From positions 1-33,945 of the forward strand of contig CAZIRO010000007.1 of assembly GCA_964541595.1 (NCBI GenBank): DNA of 33,945 nt, given 5' to 3'. Both the position numbers and the translations under genes were made by a program. How positions within the stretch are numbered: the first letter of the stretch is position 1; the number at the start of each line of letters is the position of its first letter. This DNA comes from CAZIRO01 sp964541595 (GTDB lineage: Bacteria > Acidobacteriota > HRBIN11). Of the stretch, positions 24,923 through 33,704 are shown in pieces. The notes under the pieces are model-generated. The model was not told the DNA's origin, made no database searches, and worked only from the letters and a program-made list of their open reading frames with translations.

Positions 24923-26239
24923 ATGAAATGCACACGGTGGTGGATTTTCGGGAGTGTCCTGGTTGTACTCATGGGTTCCATTGCCACAGTCCATGCGGCG
25001 GGGTTCAGTATTTTTGAACAGGGTGCTCGGGCCATGGCGCGTTCCGGGGCGTTTACGGCGACGGCGAGTGACCCATCGGCGATTTTCTTCAACCCGGCCG
25101 GACTGGCGTTTCAAACGCACGCATGGCAGATTTACCTCGGGGGTACCGCCATTTTACCCGACGTGTCGTTCGAGGGGATGAATCCGTTCCCCGGAAACGG
25201 TATTACAGAAGACGTCAAGAGCCGTATCTTTTTCCCACCGACACTGTATATCACCAAGGGGATTCACGAACGCGTGGTGATCGGTATCGGGGTGTTTTCC
25301 GCATTCGGCCTGGCCACATCCTGGGAAAATCCGGAGTCCTTTACCGGACGGCATATCTCATATGACAGTGGCATTACGACGTTCAGCATCCAGCCGACGA
25401 TCGCCGTGCGGGTGTCCGAACGGTTTGCCATCGGTGCGGGTGTGGAAATCCGGGCGGTGGACGTTCATTTTAACCGGTTCGTTGAGTTTTTTGAACCGTT
25501 TACGACACGGTTTATCGATATTGCGCGTGCGGAACTGGACAGTGACCTGGGCTGGGGCGTGGGGTTTGCTGCCGGATTCCTGTATCGACTGACTGATCAG
25601 GTGCGGATCGGGTTCTCATACCGGCATCATATGGACGTCGATCTGGAGGGTACATCCCGGCTGACGTTGATTCCCACGGGCAACCCGCAACTCGATGCGT
25701 TACTGCGTGCACAGATTCCGGCCGAACCCGTTCCCGCGCAGGCACCGGGGTTCGCCTTTCCGAAGTTCCTGTCATTCGGTATCGCCATTTCTCCATGGGA
25801 GACATGGGATTTTGAGATCGATATCAACTGGGCGCAGTGGAGCCGGTTTGAACGGATTCGTCTGATCATAGGAGAGACGGAGACGGTCCTGCCGGAAAAC
25901 TACGACGATGTGTTCAACGTCCGGTTCGGTGTGGAAAAACGGCTCAACGAGCGATGGACCATTCTGGGAGGATTTCTCTTCGACCAGAACCCCGTTCCGG
26001 TCGAGTCCGTCGACCCCGTGCTCCCGGACGCCGATCGCTGGGGCGTGAATCTCGGTTTTCAGTTCCGTTCCGGTCCCTGGACGGTCGATGTGGCCGGACT
26101 GTTGCTGTTCTTCGAAAATCGCACGGTAACGCCAGAAGACTGTTCCACGCCGGAAGCGTTCCAGGTCTGTCGTCACTATTACGGGACGTATAAAAACTTC
26201 ACCACACTCGTGGGTGTCAGCATCGGATACACGTTTTAA
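24923..26239 (+). CDS. OmpP1/FadL/TodX-family outer-membrane transporter
   Basis: An outer-membrane beta-barrel for uptake of long-chain fatty acids, hydrocarbons or aromatic compounds. A signal peptide (about 1-22, ending in VHAA) precedes the family's N-terminal hatch segment AGFSIFEQGARAMARSGAFTATASDPSAIFFNPAGLA. The rest alternates amphipathic strands, and the protein ends in an aromatic strand (VGVSIGYTF), with C-terminal Phe as expected for barrel assembly. Length 438 aa is typical. The ATG at 24923 follows GGGAGG at 6 nt spacing. A secreted esterase gene starts 18 nt after the stop, and the two share a promoter. Gram-negative affiliation of the organism rests partly on this gene. Confidence 0.93.
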   Translation: MKCTRWWIFGSVLVVLMGSIATVHAAGFSIFEQGARAMARSGAFTATASDPSAIFFNPAGLAFQTHAWQIYLGGTAILPDVSFEGMNPFPGNGITEDVKSRIFFPPTLYITKGIHERVVIGIGVFSAFGLATSWENPESFTGRHISYDSGITTFSIQPTIAVRVSERFAIGAGVEIRAVDVHFNRFVEFFEPFTTRFIDIARAELDSDLGWGVGFAAGFLYRLTDQVRIGFSYRHHMDVDLEGTSRLTLIPTGNPQLDALLRAQIPAEPVPAQAPGFAFPKFLSFGIAISPWETWDFEIDINWAQWSRFERIRLIIGETETVLPENYDDVFNVRFGVEKRLNERWTILGGFLFDQNPVPVESVDPVLPDADRWGVNLGFQFRSGPWTVDVAGLLLFFENRTVTPEDCSTPEAFQVCRHYYGTYKNFTTLVGVSIGYTF

Positions 26240-26257
26240 TCGTCAGGGAGGCGTGTG

Positions 26258-27577
26258 ATGAAACGCTACATATGCATGGCATGGATCCTGGGGTGGGGAC
26301 TTGTCCCTGCGGTATGGGCGCAGGTGGATTTTACCCGGTTTTATGTCATCGGAGACAGTTTGACCGCCGGATTTTCACACGGTGCACTGAACGAACTGTT
26401 TCAGCAGTACAGTTATCCGGCTCTGATTGCCGCGCAGGTGGGGAATACGGACTTTCAGCAACCGCTCGTCTCCGATCCCGGTATTCCGCCGCGGCTGAAG
26501 TTGTTTTCGATCTTCCCGCAGACAGTCATTCAACCGGTACCCGGACTGGGGACACCGACCAATCTCCGACTGCCGCGCCCGTACAACAACCTGGCAGTAC
26601 CGGGTGCGACGACCGCGGACGTGATGAATACGGTGTCGTCCGAAACGAATCCGCTGTTTGACGTGGTACTGCGCGGATTGGGCACACAGTTTCAGCAACT
26701 CGTCGCATCGCAGCCGACGTTTGTCATCGTCTGGATCGGCAATAACGATCTCCTCGCCGGGGTACTGGCCGCAACCATCATTGAAAATGTCACCGTCACG
26801 CCGCTGTCCGTTTTTGTGAATCAGTTTTCGACACTGATAAACGGATTGCGTACACTGCTGCCGAACACCAAAGTACTCGTCATCAATCTTCCGGATGCAA
26901 CGAAAACGCCCTTTGCGGCCACGATTCCACCCTGTGTACCGGATCCGGTCACGCGCCAGTGTGTACTCGTCAACGGTGCACCGATTCCGCTCCTGGGCAC
27001 GCGCGGACCGATTCCCCAGGATGCACTCGTGACCCTGGCCGCGTCGTCCCTGATCGCGCAGGGGTATGGAATTCCGAAAAATCTGGGCGGGAACGGTCAA
27101 CCGCTCCCGGATGACGTCGTGCTCTATCCGGACGAGATCGCCGCCTATCGTTCTCTGCTGGACGCGTACAATGAGAAGATTGCGGACATCGCCCGGAATG
27201 CCGGGTACGAGGTGTTCGATTTCCGAACGATATTTGATGCCATCGCCGAACACGGCTATCCGGTGGGCGGCGTGGAATTGACCGGCCGGTATCTGCTCGG
27301 TGGATTGTTCAGTTATGATGCGATCCATCCGACGCCTCTGGGATATGCCGTGCTCGCCAACGAGATCATTCGCTTTTTGAATCTGAAAATGGGTGCCGAC
27401 ATCGAGATGATCGATCTGCTGCCGTTCATTACTGGCGAGAAGGGCGCGTATCCGTCCGGTGATACCGGCGTGGGCGGTGCAACAGTCGTGTATTCGCAAC
27501 AGGCACATGCACAGATGTTACGCCTGTTTGCACCGAAATATTGGCGGCGAATCCACTCGGGCGACGCTGTCCAGTAG
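26258..27577 (+). CDS. Secreted SGNH/GDSL-family esterase or lipase
   Basis: A 439-aa hydrolase. The signal peptide (about 1-21, VWA then Q) directs export. Block I is IGDSLTAG with Ser34. Block II is NNLAVPGATTAD with the conserved Gly. Block III is WIGNNDLL with Asn. Block V is YDAIHPTPLGY with Asp354 and His357. The catalytic triad is thus complete. Insertions between blocks make it longer than simple GDSL esterases, and there is no autotransporter barrel. AGGGAGG at 26245-26251 fits the ATG at 26258 better than the GTG at 26255. In one operon with FadL it probably releases acyl chains that FadL imports (inference). The substrate is unknown. Confidence 0.92.
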   Translation: MKRYICMAWILGWGLVPAVWAQVDFTRFYVIGDSLTAGFSHGALNELFQQYSYPALIAAQVGNTDFQQPLVSDPGIPPRLKLFSIFPQTVIQPVPGLGTPTNLRLPRPYNNLAVPGATTADVMNTVSSETNPLFDVVLRGLGTQFQQLVASQPTFVIVWIGNNDLLAGVLAATIIENVTVTPLSVFVNQFSTLINGLRTLLPNTKVLVINLPDATKTPFAATIPPCVPDPVTRQCVLVNGAPIPLLGTRGPIPQDALVTLAASSLIAQGYGIPKNLGGNGQPLPDDVVLYPDEIAAYRSLLDAYNEKIADIARNAGYEVFDFRTIFDAIAEHGYPVGGVELTGRYLLGGLFSYDAIHPTPLGYAVLANEIIRFLNLKMGADIEMIDLLPFITGEKGAYPSGDTGVGGATVVYSQQAHAQMLRLFAPKYWRRIHSGDAVQ

Positions 27578-27611
27578 ACACCGGCGTTCGTTTTGTATGG
27601 CCCGATGGCCA

Positions 27612-27640
27612 TTGCATCCCATGGGATAGAGACGTATATT
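27612..27640 (+). promoter_or_regulatory. Probable promoter of speD
   Basis: TTGCAT (27612-27617), 17 bp, TATATT (27635-27640), 42 nt before the start codon. A perfect hairpin ATGGCC-CGAT-GGCCAT (27597-27612) lies just upstream and touches the -35 box. Confidence 0.5.
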
Positions 27641-27681
27641 GAATCCGTTGTATCCCACGAAATTTCATCAGGAGGGGGGCA

Positions 27682-28092
27682 TTGGACACCATCGGGTTTC
27701 ACTACATTGTCGAAGCGGCCGGATGTCGTCCCGAGGTGATCGGTGATCCCGAACGCATGCGCGAGATCCTCCTGGCGGGGGCGAAAGTCGGGAAAATGGA
27801 AATACGTACGTCCTATTTTTATCGCTTTACGCCTACCGGGGTCAGCGGTGTCGTCATCGTTGCCGAATCGCATATTACCATCCATACGTGGCCGGAATAC
27901 CGATATGTGGCGCTGGACGTATATGTATGCGGGACGTCATCGTTCCCGGAAGAGGCGATCGATTACATCCTGAAAGAACTCGGGTGTACCTACGCGCACG
28001 TGAGTGAGATCAAACGCGGAATCCGGGATGAGGATGTCTATACACATACCATCCTCACGTGGGATGAAGACTTGAAACTGACGCAGGTGTAG
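27682..28092 (+). CDS. speD: S-adenosylmethionine decarboxylase proenzyme (SpeD)
   Basis: Makes decarboxylated SAM, the aminopropyl donor for spermidine. It is a pyruvoyl enzyme that cleaves itself. The bacterial class 1B type, 136 aa, is clear. Cleavage would occur between Glu62 and Ser63 in VAESHITIHTWPEY, with His68 and Cys83 (VYVCG) as the processing and catalytic residues at the same numbers as in the well-studied Thermotoga enzyme. The start codon is TTG at 27682, with AGGAGGGG a few nt upstream; no in-frame ATG lies before the conserved GFHYIVEAAGC segment. No spermidine synthase gene is nearby. The following gene is an unrelated membrane protein. Confidence 0.96.
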   Translation: MDTIGFHYIVEAAGCRPEVIGDPERMREILLAGAKVGKMEIRTSYFYRFTPTGVSGVVIVAESHITIHTWPEYRYVALDVYVCGTSSFPEEAIDYILKELGCTYAHVSEIKRGIRDEDVYTHTILTWDEDLKLTQV

Positions 28093-28153
28093 CCCCGGTT
28101 GCGCAACGCGTGGTCCACGGCCATGGTCCGCGCCGGTGCATGGGAGACCCGTG

Positions 28154-28891
28154 ATGGATACCGCAGTTCCCAGCGTTCGCATTGGTGAGTGGTTCAACGA
28201 AGCGTGGGAAATCGTACGGTCCGCATGGTTGGAATATATGCTGACCCTGGTGGTGTACTCCCTGATCATGACGATCACGGGGATTCTGTGCGCCCCCGCC
28301 GTATTGCTGATCGGCGGTCCCCTGACCGGTGGGGTGTATGTCTATATCGCCAAACGGATGGTGCATCAACCGGCAGAAGTCGGGGATATCTTCAAGGGGT
28401 TCCGCCGATACGGCCCGACGACGGTATTGTTCCTTGTGATCGCGCTGGTGCCCATTGCGGGTATGGTATTGCTGATGTTGATGCTGGTCCTGCCGGCACT
28501 CGGGGGACCACATTCGATCGTGTCCGGCATTCTCGGGACGCTTTCCTGCATCGGCTGCTGCATGATATGCACATTTTTCCTGGTCTACCCGGTGATCGTG
28601 GGAACGTTCCTGATCTTTGCATTTCCTCTGGTATTGTTCCGCAATATGGGCGTGATCGACGCGATCCGCACGAGCGTTGACCTGGTCAAACCGCAGTTTT
28701 TGAACTTTCTGATGCTCCTGCTGGCCCAGACGATCATTCTGCTGGCCGCGTCATCGGTTGGTGCTGCGCTATTCGTCGTGGGCTACCTGATCCTTCAGCC
28801 GCTCGCCATGGCGATCGTGCTGGCCGTGCATCTGCTCGCCTATCGTGACTTCGTCGGCCTGACGGCGGACGATCTGGCGCTGTACCGTTAG
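28154..28891 (+). CDS. Multi-pass membrane protein of unknown function
   Basis: A 245-aa protein with about five or six long hydrophobic segments and few charged residues between them. An N-terminal amphipathic part (IGEWFNEAWEIVRSAWLEY) leads into the first helix. A second copy-like region (IDAIRTSVDLVKPQFLNFL) precedes the last helices; a pattern of interfacial helix plus membrane pair is seen in DUF975/DUF4013-type proteins. I cannot fix the family. GGGAG lies 7 nt before the ATG. It starts 61 nt after speD, in the same direction, so shared transcription is possible. It converges on selB, 89 bp away, with no hairpin terminator between them. Confidence 0.7.
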   Translation: MDTAVPSVRIGEWFNEAWEIVRSAWLEYMLTLVVYSLIMTITGILCAPAVLLIGGPLTGGVYVYIAKRMVHQPAEVGDIFKGFRRYGPTTVLFLVIALVPIAGMVLLMLMLVLPALGGPHSIVSGILGTLSCIGCCMICTFFLVYPVIVGTFLIFAFPLVLFRNMGVIDAIRTSVDLVKPQFLNFLMLLLAQTIILLAASSVGAALFVVGYLILQPLAMAIVLAVHLLAYRDFVGLTADDLALYR

Positions 28892-28980
28892 TGGTACGTT
28901 TCCAATGTGAAGTGGCGGGAGGAAAAGTAACGAACGGGGAATGGACGGGAAAAAGTGACAAAAATTTCTATGCACCACTG

Positions 28981-30939
28981 TCACTTCGCGTCCTTCCGCT
29001 CTACGTCATTTCGGATCAGCACCCGGCGTACGTTCCCCTCTCGTCGGGTCCACTGCAGGCGATCGGCCAGTTCCAGCCAGGCGATCACCCATTTACGTGA
29101 CCAGCCGGTTGCCCGTTTGACATCCGCGATCGTGATCGTCGGATGATGTTGCGCGAGTCGAACCAGCCGGTCACGAAACCGGTCCAGTTGCTGACCGCTG
29201 ACCACGTGCGTGACGCCTTCGGCCTGCAACCGTATAGCACCGATCCGTCGTTGCAGATAGGCAAAGAGGTCATGCAGTGGCATACCGATGCGCCGCGCGC
29301 GTTCCTGCAGGTCCTGCCATTTCAGTCCCTGGTAATCGGCCGCCACGATCACCCGTTCGAGATCGGCCAGGGCCGTATGCCAGTGAGGGGGTACGTCGTT
29401 TGTCGCCACTTCGGGAAGGCGCACCCGGTCACCGTCGATCACGATCGTCCCGGATTCCGCCCAGTTCCGGACGATTCGGGTCCATACCGGGAGTACGCGG
29501 GGCAACCATTGTCGGAGCCATCGGGTCAGGGGCATCCCATCCTGGAGCGGGTGCGCTTCGAGAAACGTTCGGAGTGCGTGCATGGCATCGGCCCGGGATG
29601 TCTGCTCAGCGTCGGCGGCCACCACCGATTGCGGGTGTTCCGGGTCGTCAAGGATGACCACCGCACGTTCCGCCAGTTCACGTAATCGGCTGCGCAGGTG
29701 CGGTGTCGTCCATCCCATTGCCATCACGAGTTCGTCCAGTGTGGCCCCGTAACGGTCCATCGTCCGTAACCATTGCGTGATCCGTTCGGCGGGAGAAAAA
29801 TCCGTTGTTTCGGACCAGATGTGCACGAGTCTCCGTTCGACAACCCGTTTGCGTGGCCGTGCCGGCATCAGAAGTCGACCCCCGGCCACCGTACGCGTCG
29901 GCGACAGTCGGCGCAGGATGAAGCGGTCGCCGACAACGGCCGGGCAGGGATGGTCCATCACGATCCGGACGATCTGCGGATACGTATCGGCGTCCGCCCG
30001 CGGATGGACACGATAAAGCCGGACCGTTTGATGTGCCGTACCGTGATGAAAATGAAACCGCCCGCCGTTGCGGATACATTCCGGCGGAATCACGTCCCGC
30101 AACCATTCGACCCGGGCATACCATGCGTCCGCGACGATACAGGTACCGGGGTCGACCAGCCAGTCACCCCGCCGGATCTCCGTGTGGTGCACCCCCTGAA
30201 GGTTCAACGCGGTGCGTCCCCCGGGAACGGTTTCTTCCGTGGCGGCACCGTGCACCTGAATGGAACGAATGGTCGCCGTGCGGCGTTCGGGCAGGATGGT
30301 CACGGTCGTACCGATACGCCAGGGCCGACCGGTCATCGTGCCGGTCACGATGGTACCGACGCCGCTGCGACTGAATACACGGTCGACAGCCAGCCGGCCG
30401 CAGGTGTCTGTCGATTCCGGAGGCACCCGGTCGAGCAGTTGTTGCAATGCGGCACGCAGTGCGTCCAGACCCTCCCCCGTGCGTGCGGAAACTTCCACGA
30501 TGGGCATGTGAGCCCAGCCGATGCGCTGACACCACTCTGCAACGGCTTCCCGTGCGAGCGCCCGCCATTCATCGTCCGTACGGTCGACCTTGTTCAGCAC
30601 GATGATTCCCGTATGCATCCCGAGCAGACGGGCGACTTCGGCGTGTTCCACGGTCTGTGGCATGACGCCCTCGTCAGCGGCGACCACGAGCATGATCGCC
30701 GATCCGCCGACGGCGCCGGCGATCATCGTATGTACCAGCCGTTCGTGACCGGGTACGTCAATGAGGCTGATCCAGCGACCGTCCGGGAAACGCAGGGGGG
30801 CAAACCCGAGTTCGATCGTCATGCCTCTTCGTTTTTCCTCTTCCAGGCGGTCCGTATCCACACCGGTCAGTGCCCGGACGAGCGCTGTCTTTCCGTGGTC
30901 AATGTGACCCGCGACGACGACGTTCAGGTGCGTGCGCAT
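28981..30939 (-). CDS. selB: Selenocysteine-specific elongation factor SelB
   Basis: A GTPase that brings Sec-tRNA to UGA codons with a SECIS hairpin. The 652-aa product has the G domain (GHIDHGKT at 11-18, RGMTIELGFA switch, DVPGHE, NKVD). Beta-barrel domains II to IV follow (VFSRSGVGTIVTGT). The C-terminal half carries the winged-helix repeats that read the SECIS RNA (for example ADVKRATGWSRKWVIAWLE at the end). It is translated behind a probable own promoter. The presence of SelB implies that the genome encodes selenoproteins. No selA, selD or selC tRNA lies in this window, and I saw no gene here interrupted by an in-frame TGA. Confidence 0.95.
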   Translation of the reverse strand: MRTHLNVVVAGHIDHGKTALVRALTGVDTDRLEEEKRRGMTIELGFAPLRFPDGRWISLIDVPGHERLVHTMIAGAVGGSAIMLVVAADEGVMPQTVEHAEVARLLGMHTGIIVLNKVDRTDDEWRALAREAVAEWCQRIGWAHMPIVEVSARTGEGLDALRAALQQLLDRVPPESTDTCGRLAVDRVFSRSGVGTIVTGTMTGRPWRIGTTVTILPERRTATIRSIQVHGAATEETVPGGRTALNLQGVHHTEIRRGDWLVDPGTCIVADAWYARVEWLRDVIPPECIRNGGRFHFHHGTAHQTVRLYRVHPRADADTYPQIVRIVMDHPCPAVVGDRFILRRLSPTRTVAGGRLLMPARPRKRVVERRLVHIWSETTDFSPAERITQWLRTMDRYGATLDELVMAMGWTTPHLRSRLRELAERAVVILDDPEHPQSVVAADAEQTSRADAMHALRTFLEAHPLQDGMPLTRWLRQWLPRVLPVWTRIVRNWAESGTIVIDGDRVRLPEVATNDVPPHWHTALADLERVIVAADYQGLKWQDLQERARRIGMPLHDLFAYLQRRIGAIRLQAEGVTHVVSGQQLDRFRDRLVRLAQHHPTITIADVKRATGWSRKWVIAWLELADRLQWTRREGNVRRVLIRNDVERKDAK

Positions 30940-30973
30940 GCGTATTGATCAAAGCATGGGGTTCTGGAGAGAG

Positions 30974-31002
30974 ATCATAATCCGTTCATCCGGGTATGGC
31001 CA
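30974..31002 (-). promoter_or_regulatory. Probable promoter of selB
   Basis: On the minus strand TGGCCA (30997-31002) and TATGAT (30974-30979) are 17 bp apart. Transcription would begin near 30967, about 28 nt before the ATG at 30939. It lies in the 101-bp gap after the permease gene. Confidence 0.42.
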
Positions 31003-31040
31003 ATGGTGTGAGAAAGAAACCGGGACGCGCATCTGGTGGA

Positions 31041-32735
31041 TTACGGTTGCGGTTCCGGGGAACGAATCCAGACGATCCCGCGTCGATACGTCCATCCCAT
31101 GAGGGCGATCCACGAAATGGTATGCACACCCAGGATGAGTATGCCCCATCGGGAAGGCGGCACCGCGGATAGACGCGCACGAACGTGCAACCACACCCAT
31201 GGAACCGTACACGCGATGGTCCATGCGATCCAGGCAAATGCGAGGAGCATATAAAGCAGCCCGCTGCTGCCGATCGCGATCCGCAGGGCACTGTGGGGTT
31301 CGTCATACCGCCGAAACCGAATGCCCATGGTCAGGGCCATGGTGGTGAGCATTGTGGCCATGGTCCATGCGATGTATCCGTTCACCCATTGAAATACGGG
31401 ATCTCCGATCGCGAGCATCCGCACGCCTCCGAGGATCAGCCCCGCGCTAATCAGCGTCAGCACGAGTGTGTAAAACCCCCACCGGACCCGGTACACGAGT
31501 CGGGGTGTGATCGGGAGTACGTAGAGGATCCAGTATCCGGGGCCGTCCAGACTGAATGCGGGCAGGACAAACCGGGCACAGAGCGCGCTTACAATGAACC
31601 CCGTCATGGCAACGTTCAACAACCATACGAAATACGCCACGGCCGGGTGCGGGATCGGGATCAGCCGGATGTTCAGAAAATAGATCGCGATCACGGCACC
31701 CAGCAGGAACAGCTGGCCCCACATGGTCGGATCCCGCGAAAACAGCCACCACTCTTTCAACAGCAGCCATGTCCACGTCCGGGATACGCGGTGTAGCAGT
31801 CGTGGTCGTCGCTGGTGCGTACGGACACGACTCAATGCCTCACGCGCTTTCAACCACCCCGAATAAAACCAGTGCGCGGTTGTCCCGATAGCGGCCACGA
31901 CCGCGAGTCCGCACCAGACCGCAAACCCGATGCCTGCATAGGGAACGTGTATGGACCATTCGGGTTGAAGATAGGGACCGATCATGAGCATGGCCGCCCA
32001 TCCGTAGGGTAGTACGCGTCCACCCGGCAGTTCGAGTTCATGGAGCAGGTGGAGCAGTTCCCCCGGCGTGAACGGACGTACCCACTGTTCCGGTCGCATC
32101 ATGCGGATATAGGTCAGGATGCCGACCAGGATCGCCGCGAGTAACATGGTGACCAGCTGGTGCAGTCGCCGTACCGGAAACCAGTGAACAAGTACCACCG
32201 TCAGTGCGATCCCGTATAGACAGAGGGCAGATGCATACAATCCGAATACCAGCGTGTTCCAGACGAGGAAACGTGCCGGCAGATGAAACCGTACCCACAT
32301 GGCCAACCAGATCGGGATGACGACGAGATAGACCATATACGTGCTTTGAACGATGACGAGTACGGTACGGACAATCCAAATCGCTGACCGCTGCACCGGT
32401 AGTGTGAGCAGCACCTCGGTGTCATCACTCAAATACCAGTGCGTCAGGGTGTTCAACACGCTGCTAAGCAGAATCAGTCCGGACAGTGCCATCAACAGGA
32501 AGGCGATCAACCGCTGCAGGAACCCGATGACAAACGGTCGGGTAAAGTCCGGTAAGTCGTGCAGATAGCCAAACACCCGCAGGAAAAATCCGAACACCCC
32601 GGCAGCGAACACGAGTCCCGTACCCACGGCAAGCAGCGTCCACTGCATGCGCCGCGGCGTCGTTCGCCAGCGATGGCGCATCGTTCGGAAGTGCAGACGG
32701 GTCAGCGTCACGAGATGGGCGATCGCCGGATTCAT
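31041..32735 (-). CDS. ABC-2-type exporter permease
   Basis: A 564-aa integral membrane protein with about twelve hydrophobic helices. It matches the two-part ABC-2 permease family (putative ABC exporters) by its layout and by stretches such as LSDDTEVLLTLPV in the first half and FSLDGPGYWILYVLPITPR in the second, the latter a hallmark of that group. These proteins pair with a separate ATPase. None is present in the window, so the partner is encoded elsewhere. Its ATG overlaps the stop of the upstream kinase gene (ATGA), which suggests joint translation and perhaps kinase control of the exporter. The substrate is unknown. Confidence 0.82.
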   Translation of the reverse strand: MNPAIAHLVTLTRLHFRTMRHRWRTTPRRMQWTLLAVGTGLVFAAGVFGFFLRVFGYLHDLPDFTRPFVIGFLQRLIAFLLMALSGLILLSSVLNTLTHWYLSDDTEVLLTLPVQRSAIWIVRTVLVIVQSTYMVYLVVIPIWLAMWVRFHLPARFLVWNTLVFGLYASALCLYGIALTVVLVHWFPVRRLHQLVTMLLAAILVGILTYIRMMRPEQWVRPFTPGELLHLLHELELPGGRVLPYGWAAMLMIGPYLQPEWSIHVPYAGIGFAVWCGLAVVAAIGTTAHWFYSGWLKAREALSRVRTHQRRPRLLHRVSRTWTWLLLKEWWLFSRDPTMWGQLFLLGAVIAIYFLNIRLIPIPHPAVAYFVWLLNVAMTGFIVSALCARFVLPAFSLDGPGYWILYVLPITPRLVYRVRWGFYTLVLTLISAGLILGGVRMLAIGDPVFQWVNGYIAWTMATMLTTMALTMGIRFRRYDEPHSALRIAIGSSGLLYMLLAFAWIAWTIACTVPWVWLHVRARLSAVPPSRWGILILGVHTISWIALMGWTYRRGIVWIRSPEPQP

Positions 32736-33634
32736 GTCACCATCGCGCGTAAATGCGTTCGGGCTTTACCGGGGAGATCCGGAAACCGGGTCAGGATGTT
32801 TGTCAATACGTGATATGCGTCGCGAGCCGTTTCCGGACGTTGCAACACGTTGGGTTGCGTGAGCCATTGTAACCAGCGACTGAACATGCCGTCCGGATCC
32901 AGGGGATGGTCCAGGGCCGGCAGGGCGTGCTGTTGCATATGCCGCATGATCTCCACACTGTTCGGCCATGCGGCAAGGAAGGGATTTTTCCCTGTCACGG
33001 CTTCGTACAGCACCACACCGACGGCGTACAGATCCGATCGGATGGATATCATGGACTTCAGGTTCATGAATTGCTCGGGCGCAGCATAGCCAAGTGTACC
33101 CACGCCCCGGAAGAGGTCCGTGCCGGTCAGCGACGACATGTCCAGTACGCGGACCATGCCGAAATCGATGAGCCAGATGTGGCCCTGCACGTCGATCATG
33201 ATGTTTTCTGGCTTGATGTCCCGATGCACGAGATGGACACGTTCGAGTTCCATGCACACACGCACCAGGGCGTCAGCGAGAGCGAGGGAAGGGATGAACC
33301 CGATGGACCCGCAGGCATGGAGAATTTCCCGGAGGTTCCGTCCCTGGATGAACGGTTCGATAATGTACAGGACGGCCACGCGTGTGTGGGAGAGCGTGCG
33401 CCAGCCGTGTTTCAGGATTCTGGGAACGTGCGGGGAATGTAAACGGGCGACGGCGGTAATTTCTCGTTCGATACGTGCGTATTGCGATCGGGATGGCCGG
33501 ATGAGTTTGAGCACCACCGGACGGTCCTGATAGACCGCCCGGAGCACCACCTTCTGGCCACCGTATGTCCCCATGGGTACGAGATGCGACAGTTCTGGGA
33601 AACTTTCCTGCAGTTCGGAGAGTTTGACCTTCAT
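32732..33634 (-). CDS. Hanks-type Ser/Thr protein kinase
   Basis: A 300-aa cytoplasmic kinase consisting almost only of the catalytic domain; it has no transmembrane segment or extracellular sensor. Visible: VVLKLIR with the ATP-binding Lys43, the HRDIKPEN catalytic loop (His137, Asp139, Asn144), IDFG (Asp157), APEQ (185-188), and a C-lobe ending near 300. The glycine-rich loop is degenerate (GTYGGQKVV instead of GxGxxG). It overlaps the ABC permease by the ATGA overlap at 32732-32735. A probable promoter lies upstream next to copy F. Autophosphorylation and permease control are possible but not shown by sequence. Confidence 0.92.
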   Translation of the reverse strand: MKVKLSELQESFPELSHLVPMGTYGGQKVVLRAVYQDRPVVLKLIRPSRSQYARIEREITAVARLHSPHVPRILKHGWRTLSHTRVAVLYIIEPFIQGRNLREILHACGSIGFIPSLALADALVRVCMELERVHLVHRDIKPENIMIDVQGHIWLIDFGMVRVLDMSSLTGTDLFRGVGTLGYAAPEQFMNLKSMISIRSDLYAVGVVLYEAVTGKNPFLAAWPNSVEIMRHMQQHALPALDHPLDPDGMFSRWLQWLTQPNVLQRPETARDAYHVLTNILTRFPDLPGKARTHLRAMVT

Positions 33635-33675
33635 GGCCGTTCTTCAGCGAGCGCAAAACGTACGTACCAATCAAC

Positions 33676-33704
33676 AGGATATCTCCGGGGTGCATACGTT
33701 TGAA
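33676..33704 (-). promoter_or_regulatory. Possible promoter of the kinase/permease genes
   Basis: On the minus strand TTCAAA (33699-33704) and TATCCT (33676-33681) are 17 bp apart, about 42 nt before the kinase ATG. The -35 box directly abuts the left terminal repeat of copy F, so the element forms the upstream flank of the promoter. Confidence 0.35.

Noticed and set aside
28892..28980. Bidirectional terminator between the membrane protein and selB
   Set aside because: The gap has no inverted repeat of useful length; only short A-rich runs.
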